Assembly (NCBI GenBank): GCA_013054445.1
Contig: JAAMPI010000842.1
Span: 1 to 24,546, forward strand
DNA: 24,546 nt
Origin: Cudoniella acicularis
Taxonomy: Eukaryota > Ascomycota > Leotiomycetes > Helotiales > Helotiaceae
Direction of reading: 5' to 3'
The translations under genes were made by a program, and so were the position numbers. Below the pieces are notes generated by a model, which saw nothing but the letters and a program-made list of their open reading frames with translations, was not told the origin of the DNA and did not search any database. Positions 19,541-24,546 of this stretch are shown here, piece by piece. The first letter of the stretch is position 1; each line of letters opens with the position of its first letter.

Positions 19541-20951
19541 TTAGATCCAACGACTCAGGAACTGCCACAATAATTCCCAACGCAATCTGAGCTCACTTAC
19601 AAAGTAAGCAAACCATCCAACTTGAAAAAATGCTCCCCAGGTCTGGGATCGTAAGCGACAGGCGTGGGAATACTGCAACACCTCCTTCTGCCATTGAGCC
19701 AAGCTTATTTCTCCTGTCATCATCTTTCTGACTGCTAGACAATCAAATGCTGCCTGGTTGGTGCTCATCGCGATATGTGGACGAAACAGAGACAACGCAT
19801 CCCCTACCAAGAGTAGTTTTCCGCCCATGAATGATGCCTGCGATGCATATGTATCCGTGATAACGGTGACAAATGGTCGTTTGATCTTGTTGACCAGCTC
19901 CAAGTAAGGGCTTGATAAGACGCTGCCTGCGATGGCTTTTTGTGTGTTCCATACTTCTGGTCTCAATTTCCCGGACGGCAGTGAGAATCGATGAACGCGC
20001 CCATCCTTATCCGTGAGAATATTCTTCAAGTCTTCTTCAGCACAGTTCCAGTACTAAGCGAGATTGAAAATCCGCTCCCCTACTTTGCAGCTTCCATTCA
20101 GTCCAGGAATGATGTACCTGGAAAAAAATTAGTAGATGCAGAAAGACTTGATCTATTGTTGCTAACGTACACTACAATATAACCTTCATTCATGACAAAC
20201 GCATTGTTTTCCGGCCCTAATATGGCTCGAGTTTCTTCTGAAACCTCGTTCTCAGGAATTGTGCCACGCCAAGTGAGGTAACCAGAATACGGACGAAGGA
20301 GGTCCGCTGAGGGCAATATCATTCTCCGAATGTCCGAGGAACCGCCATCAGCAGCAATCACCAAGTCTGCGTTCAAGCTTCTATGAAAGCCTTTCTTGAG
20401 ATCTTCGTATTCGACAGAGACAGATTCATCAAATTCTACAAGTTTCAAGACTCGTTTTCCGCAGTCGAAAACACTCGTCACACAGACTTCAGCGTTATGA
20501 CGGTTCCGCAAAGGGTGAGGCGGGCCCGAGAATTCGTTGAAAAGGGTCCTCAAACCGTAGTACAGTGCATCCCAACTCGTGTTATAAAGATCACTCTTGC
20601 GGTAAAGTCGTACCTTGGAGTTCTTGTCGAGAAGCTTAGCACCTAGAGCATGCGAGAAAGATGTGATACCTTCAGTATCGTACTCATGGAAGAATTGTTG
20701 AACTTGAGGTCCCGTAGTAATGCCAGCGGCTTGGTTCTCTCTCAATTGACTGGGAGATTTCTCAAGGATATGAACGTTGTGACCCAGCTTCAGGAGCATG
20801 ATGCCATGCATGAGGCCCATCAGCGAACCGCCAACCTAATATATTATCAGCCAGCTCGTTAAATTATGTTAAAAGAATTACATACTATGACAACGCTTAA
20901 CACTTTCCCCGTTGTTCTTGTGGCAGAAGGGATTCTAGCCGAAGAGCTCAT
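19541..20951 (-). CDS. FAD-dependent monooxygenase (aromatic hydroxylase type) with one in-frame TAG
   Basis: Three exons: 20951-20886, 20835-20171 and 20117-19541. Introns are 50 and 53 nt, the stop is TAA, and there are 436 codons including the stop. The first 22-codon exon begins MSSSARIPSA and joins to VGGSLMGLMHGIMLLKLG, making a GGSLMG variant (residues 24-29) of the N-terminal FAD dinucleotide fold, with HILEK as the ribose-binding acid. ADLVIAADGGSSDIRR is the DG motif and GKLLLVGDALSLFRPH the GD motif of class A flavoprotein hydroxylases. The layout resembles fungal salicylate-hydroxylase or 2,6-dihydroxypyridine-3-monooxygenase-like proteins; the substrate is unknown. One TAG at 20056-20054 (codon 265) falls in FNLA-stop-YWNC, where the family has Trp. 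No frameshift or other stop is present, so the gene is freshly disabled or read through. The C-terminus is short after FVSELRLRWE. Confidence 0.85.
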
Positions 20952-21372
20952 AATTGGTGAGGTAAAATATACTTCGGGATCAGAAACCAAGAAAAATCTA
21001 GGTATCGAGAAAGTCCTCTTATCAAGTAAAGATCCGCTAAGCCCGATTATGTTGCAATGTCTGGTTAGAGTTGACGACTTAATTGATTCTAACTATAGGG
21101 AGCAAGCTATTTATGCCTGAATCGCTAGCGCTAGCGCGGTATCACGTGAGTCCCAAGGGCTCTGAAGCGCTATTTCTAACAGATTAAATGGCTTGCTGAT
21201 GTCATATGATCTCTTATGATATAGGATAACTATCTATTCTAGGAGAAAACGGCGGTAGAATTAATAACCGACACAAGCAGCGGCACAAGCATCAGAAGAA
21301 CCGAACACTCTACCAGTTTCATTCATGATTTACTTGCAGATTTGAAGAGGAATGACAAGTACAATTTATTAA
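20952..21372. promoter_or_regulatory. Intergenic region with palindrome and E-box upstream of the monooxygenase
   Basis: CGCTAGCGCTAGCG at 21123-21136 is a perfect 14-bp palindrome made of an overlapping tandem GCTAGC. Six bases further, CACGTG (21143-21148) is a perfect E-box. They lie 170-200 bp upstream of the monooxygenase ATG (20951) and about 225 bp beyond the 3' end of the hydrolase gene. They are good candidates for transcription-factor sites of the monooxygenase; binding is not shown by sequence alone. Confidence 0.4.
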
Positions 21373-22491
21373 TTAGGTCTTCACCACGTCATGCTGACTT
21401 TCTTTAAAGAAACTGTCGGCAGCAACAGCCGCAGCTCTGGCTTCCTTAGCCCAACCCATGAGATCTCCCACAAGAAAGATATCATGAGGAGCATTCTGCA
21501 CCTCGTGCAACCCTATCTTGTTGCCCTCTACACTTCGCATGCGGCCAGCAAAGTCAACGATTGTGTCGGTGAGTACCTCTGCTGTCCCCGTCATCATCCA
21601 AATGGGAACCTTTGTAGCGAATGGGTGTCGGAGGGGAGAAAACCAAGGCCCTGTGATATCCATGGGTTTGGGTATGTAGAGCCCTATACCCCATATTAGA
21701 GTGAAGCCAGAGAGGTAATCGGTCTTGTAGTTTCGGTGCAGGTCGATGCCGTTGGGGTCCTGGGTCGCGAGATCTATCGAAGGACTCCAAAGTGCACATC
21801 CCCCTGGACTTGGCAATATATCCTTCCCCTCGGCAATGTACCGTAACAGAGCCATAGCGACACTTCCTCCAGCAGAGTCTCCAGAAACAATGATTTTAGA
21901 GGCCGGGATACCGAGAGCAAGGAGGTATTGATACGCAGTGACAGCGTCCTGGATTGCGGCTGGAAATGGACAATCAGGATCGCCAGCGAGCCTGTACTGA
22001 ACGAACAGTGCGGAGTCAACGACGTGATTCGTAAGAAGTTTAGCAGCGTCAGCACATTCGGATTGACGACCAGATCCAAATATGAAAGATCCACCATGGA
22101 AATGAAGAGCCACAGTCTTCTGGAGCTCTTCCCCCGCTTGAAATTTCCTCGGATACCATGTGCCACCTATTACGCTTGGAGTGACAGGCCCAGCTAGATC
22201 ACCATTGTAAAGTTTCTTGTCCGGCTTGATTTCGACAAAGCGATCCTTCTCAGCCCCGGGCTTCATAGAGAGCGGAAGCAGGAGCTTCAAGTATGTGATG
22301 TGACGAAGCGCCACTTTGATGAGCTTGTTCGTCAGGGCGTTGCGGTAACTCCAGTCAGCGTTTGGGCGGGTCGATTTTGGGATATAATAGATGCTGGAAA
22401 ACAACAGGACGAATGTGAGATGCACGACAGCAATAAGCGACCAGAGCGTTTTTCCAGGTTGACGATCACGAAAGCCGTTGGAAGCAGCCAT
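21373..22491 (-). CDS. HSL-type alpha/beta hydrolase with N-terminal membrane anchor
   Basis: Single intact exon of 372 aa ending in TAA. I chose the ATG at 22491 (A at -3, G at +4); an upstream in-frame ATG at 22539 would add 16 residues with no domain content. One membrane segment (about residues 17-38, WSLIAVVHLTFVLLFSSIYY) follows a short N-terminus. Then come LHFHGGSFIFGSG (HGG oxyanion motif, about 132-134), VSGDSAGGSVAMALL (nucleophile Ser206), TGTAEVLTD (acid position about Glu305) and APHDIFLVG (His336). This is the hormone-sensitive-lipase fold of fungal esterases, lipases and steroid or sterol-ester deacetylases. Membrane anchoring suggests a lipophilic ester substrate at the ER or vacuole; this is inferred. 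No amber stop is present. Confidence 0.88.
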   Translation of the reverse strand: MAASNGFRDRQPGKTLWSLIAVVHLTFVLLFSSIYYIPKSTRPNADWSYRNALTNKLIKVALRHITYLKLLLPLSMKPGAEKDRFVEIKPDKKLYNGDLAGPVTPSVIGGTWYPRKFQAGEELQKTVALHFHGGSFIFGSGRQSECADAAKLLTNHVVDSALFVQYRLAGDPDCPFPAAIQDAVTAYQYLLALGIPASKIIVSGDSAGGSVAMALLRYIAEGKDILPSPGGCALWSPSIDLATQDPNGIDLHRNYKTDYLSGFTLIWGIGLYIPKPMDITGPWFSPLRHPFATKVPIWMMTGTAEVLTDTIVDFAGRMRSVEGNKIGLHEVQNAPHDIFLVGDLMGWAKEARAAAVAADSFFKESQHDVVKT

Positions 22492-22585
22492 GATTACGGA
22501 GAGCTGAAAAACGATTTGGGTTGAAGGGGAGTCACACAAACAAAATATGTGATTGAAGTGTGAATCTGTAACAGCTTGTCAATGC

Positions 22586-22622
22586 GAGGAAAGGGTGAAG
22601 AAGATGGAGAAAGAAAGAGGGA
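22586..22622 (-). promoter_or_regulatory. CT-rich promoter tract of the HSL-type hydrolase
   Basis: The minus strand has a nearly pure pyrimidine stretch about 95-130 nt upstream of the ATG at 22491. Between them lie CACTTCAATCACA and a short leader. This is the usual layout of a core promoter and 5' leader in filamentous fungi. Confidence 0.4.
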
Positions 22623-23555
22623 GCTGTAACAGCGGGGAACTGGCCGAACCCCTAAATTCTCTGAAGGGTTTGAGAGTATGAGGCTTCTACTTAAGAAACG
22701 AACCGTTAGTACTGCAATGCTATAATGCTGTAATGCAATGAATGCATATGTGAAGAACCAACATTTAGCAGTTTTGTATGTCAAATAATTGATATGTGTA
22801 GCACAGAACCAGGGCCGGGTAAATGCATGTCTTGATGAAAGTAGTAAAGTACGATCGGTTGCAGTTCATATGGGTGAAGATCTGCTGGGAGGTGCTGAGG
22901 CGCCCTGCCAATCAAGACAGGATTTGTAATGTCTGCAGCTTACCAAACAACGCTTGTCTGACTGCGCCTCCTGTTGTTTGTGGGGCATTGTGGAGGCCGT
23001 GGGGGTAAGCCTGCGTCCCTCCATCTCCACTTCAGTCTCCCTCTGAGACCCCAGTAGTGTGCGTGCCAACATTTCGTAGATAGTAGAGCGTAGGATCTTA
23101 GCTGGCCTCATGGTTTCAGATGATTTTGGATCTATTCTGCTTTCTTTGTAGCTTGCATGGGGAATTAGCTAGCATTCTCCTTTTTAGGCGAACGGCTTCC
23201 AGGGAGACGAAGGGTATATCGAGTTGAAGAAACTATACACAGGTACGTGGATGATTTGGTCTGCGAATCATAAGCAATGAACAAAGAGGGTAGTTCCCCT
23301 TTCCTTGCGAAGCTTCAGCCAGTTCCATACTCTCTCTGTGAAATCAAAATCGAAATTTGACAGGTCATGAAAACTTGAAATATATTATGGGCCTATAGAG
23401 ATAAAGCCAGACATGAAGAACCTAATCTCAAGACTACTACAAGAACCAAATCTAAAACGGCACAGCCCTAGCATCCCTCTCCCGCCTTCCGGTTGACCTG
23501 CAATTTCATTCTCTTCGAGCGCAAGTTTTCGACAGAACACGGTTCTAACTATCCT
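22623..23555. other. Intergenic region, no gene recognised
   Basis: This lies between the HSL-type hydrolase promoter and the 3' end of the rhodopsin-like gene. Short frames on both strands (22823-23008 plus, 22866-23111 minus) are antiparallel overlaps without motifs. No RNA gene, repeat or CRISPR-like array was found. Confidence 0.4.
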
Positions 23556-24546
23556 TTACGTCTTTCTGTCAAATGATTGGTACACATTATCATGAACGGA
23601 AATGATTCCCAGGGGAAAGTCCTCCTGACTTCCGTTGCTCCTCGGTAATCCAACAGCTTCTACAAAATATGTATTACTCGGCAAATGGTTACCGATCTGA
23701 TTGAACTCGAATCTGGAGGAAGAGGCGCCGGTATTTGATACAAGTCTTTGCGAACTGTACCACCGTTTAAAGCGATCAACGAGCAAGATCTGATGCGCAA
23801 GCAGAGGCCGGTATGTTGGGAGACAAGCGCAAATGATTGCCACTCCTGTTTCCAATATCGAAAAATGGTCGAGGAGAAACAGAGACACTGATAATGAGTC
23901 AGCAGCGACGCAGACCAAGGGTAACGTTGCTTACAAGTTGTATAGCTAACAATGACACGCAATAGTCCACAAACAATAACACTATCAGCCATTAGGGTCC
24001 GTCCTTTGAATCTTGCCGGAGACGTAGAGTTGTACTTACAAACCTCCCAAGAGGAAAATAAAACCAAGAGAGTACTTCTGGCGTGTGGGAAGATGGAGCC
24101 GCCAGATTGCGGAGAGTGGAAGACATAGAATAGCGAGATCTAAGGAAATGTTCGTGACTTCGATGCACACGAAGTAGATTAGGAAATTGATACAGTGATT
24201 TCGAGGATATGGGCCTTCAATGGTTAAGATCCAAGCAGCGCTGGTGGGTTGGCAAGGTATGGTCGCAAAGCATATGGAAATAATATACCAAGTGAAGCAA
24301 AGGATTCCCACAATTCTGCTTGCTTTGCGAAAGCCATCCTCAACTTTGAAGATACGATTATAGAAAAAGAGGGTCGAGAACTTGACGACAGTACATATTG
24401 TGTTGATGAAGAAGTCGGCAACGTATTCAGACTACATTGTTTTAAGAATTGGTCTGTAGGAATGATGTTTCTCGGAATTTTACCTTAAAAAATACTTCGA
24501 GTTGAGTAAGTGTTAATTCCGTAAGAGGTTTACCACCATGCGCGCG
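23556..24546 (-). CDS. Fungal rhodopsin-like integral membrane protein, 5' partial
   Basis: The gene enters at the right edge, so its N-terminus is missing. Exons: 24546-24484, 24431-24040, 23981-23935 and 23887-23556. Introns are 52, 58 and 47 nt, the stop is TAA, and 277 residues are visible. HGGKPLTELTLTQLEVFFK leads into EYVADFFINTICTVVKFS and FFYNRIF (TM3 region), GILCFTWYIISICFA (TM4), CQPTSAAW, then CIEVTNISLDLAILCLPLSAIW (TM5), LPTRQKYSLGFIFLLGGF (TM6) and GVAIICACLPTYRPLL (TM7). These are the hallmarks of the fungal rhodopsin-domain family (PTH11-related seven-helix proteins), including the N-x4-DL and CLPxxRPL motifs. The C-terminal tail is polar. A ligand or sensing role is only presumed for this family. 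No internal stop. Confidence 0.85.

Noticed and set aside
11116..20951. Reassignment of UAG to an amino acid in this genome
   Set aside because: TAGs stand for Trp at some sites (esterase LRFWLINHR, MFS RWIV and IHWIVP) and for Gln at others (MFS 7968; 1819, where Gln-Trp is inferred). One codon cannot mean both, TAA also replaces Gln, and the intact genes lack internal TAG. Transition mutation explains all cases.
20866..21120. 84-codon plus-strand frame
   Set aside because: It runs antisense to the first exon and promoter of the monooxygenase and shows no motif.
1..24546. tRNA, rRNA genes and CRISPR arrays
   Set aside because: No cloverleaf with a convincing T-loop, no rRNA core sequence and no regularly spaced repeats with unique spacers were seen.

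Overview
The window looks like nuclear DNA of a filamentous ascomycete (Pezizomycotina). It has short GT-AG introns of about 45-60 nt with CTRAY-like branch sites, fungus-specific gene families (a fungal rhodopsin-like membrane protein, SET/MYND proteins, DHA1-type MFS transporters), CT-rich promoter tracts, and nonsense changes of the kind left by repeat-induced point mutation (RIP). The species cannot be named from the sequence.

Left third (about 1-8300): mobile-element territory. Two divergent, broken copies (A, about 615-3640; B, about 4541-7310) of one family encode a tyrosine recombinase resembling fungal FluG/DUF3435-type proteins, followed in the same frame by C2H2-like zinc fingers. 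Both keep the Arg, His-x-x-Arg, His and Tyr signature. Copy A has about 29 in-frame stops, all TAG or TAA and no TGA until the last codon. Copy B lies inside an MFS drug-transporter gene: its middle segment is at 4068-4346, its 3' part, with one intact intron, at 7665-8277. Copy A carries five copies of a 17-bp quasi-palindrome and has a cluster of four hairpins on its left side.

Middle (8350-11100): a degraded SET/MYND gene on the minus strand, one unrecognised relic, and a stretch with no recognisable gene.

Right half (11116-24546): a run of single-domain genes. In order: a COG2907-type FAD/NAD-binding oxidoreductase (-), an unknown beta-propeller-like protein (+), a YheT/EHT1-type alpha/beta hydrolase (-, intact), a paraoxonase/SMP-30-like esterase pseudogene (-), an FAD-dependent monooxygenase (-), an HSL-type membrane-anchored alpha/beta hydrolase (-, intact) and a 5'-truncated rhodopsin-like membrane protein (-, intact in the window). 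Two flavoenzymes, two hydrolases and an esterase/lactonase side by side suggest a catabolic or secondary-metabolite neighbourhood, but no product can be inferred.

The common thread is amber decay. The oxidoreductase, propeller and monooxygenase genes each carry exactly one in-frame TAG, and the esterase carries four, usually where a Trp or Gln is expected. The natural stops of the neighbouring genes are all TAA. Mild RIP-like mutation spreading from the repeats is the simplest explanation. In one gene the new TAG also creates a splice acceptor that would bypass it.
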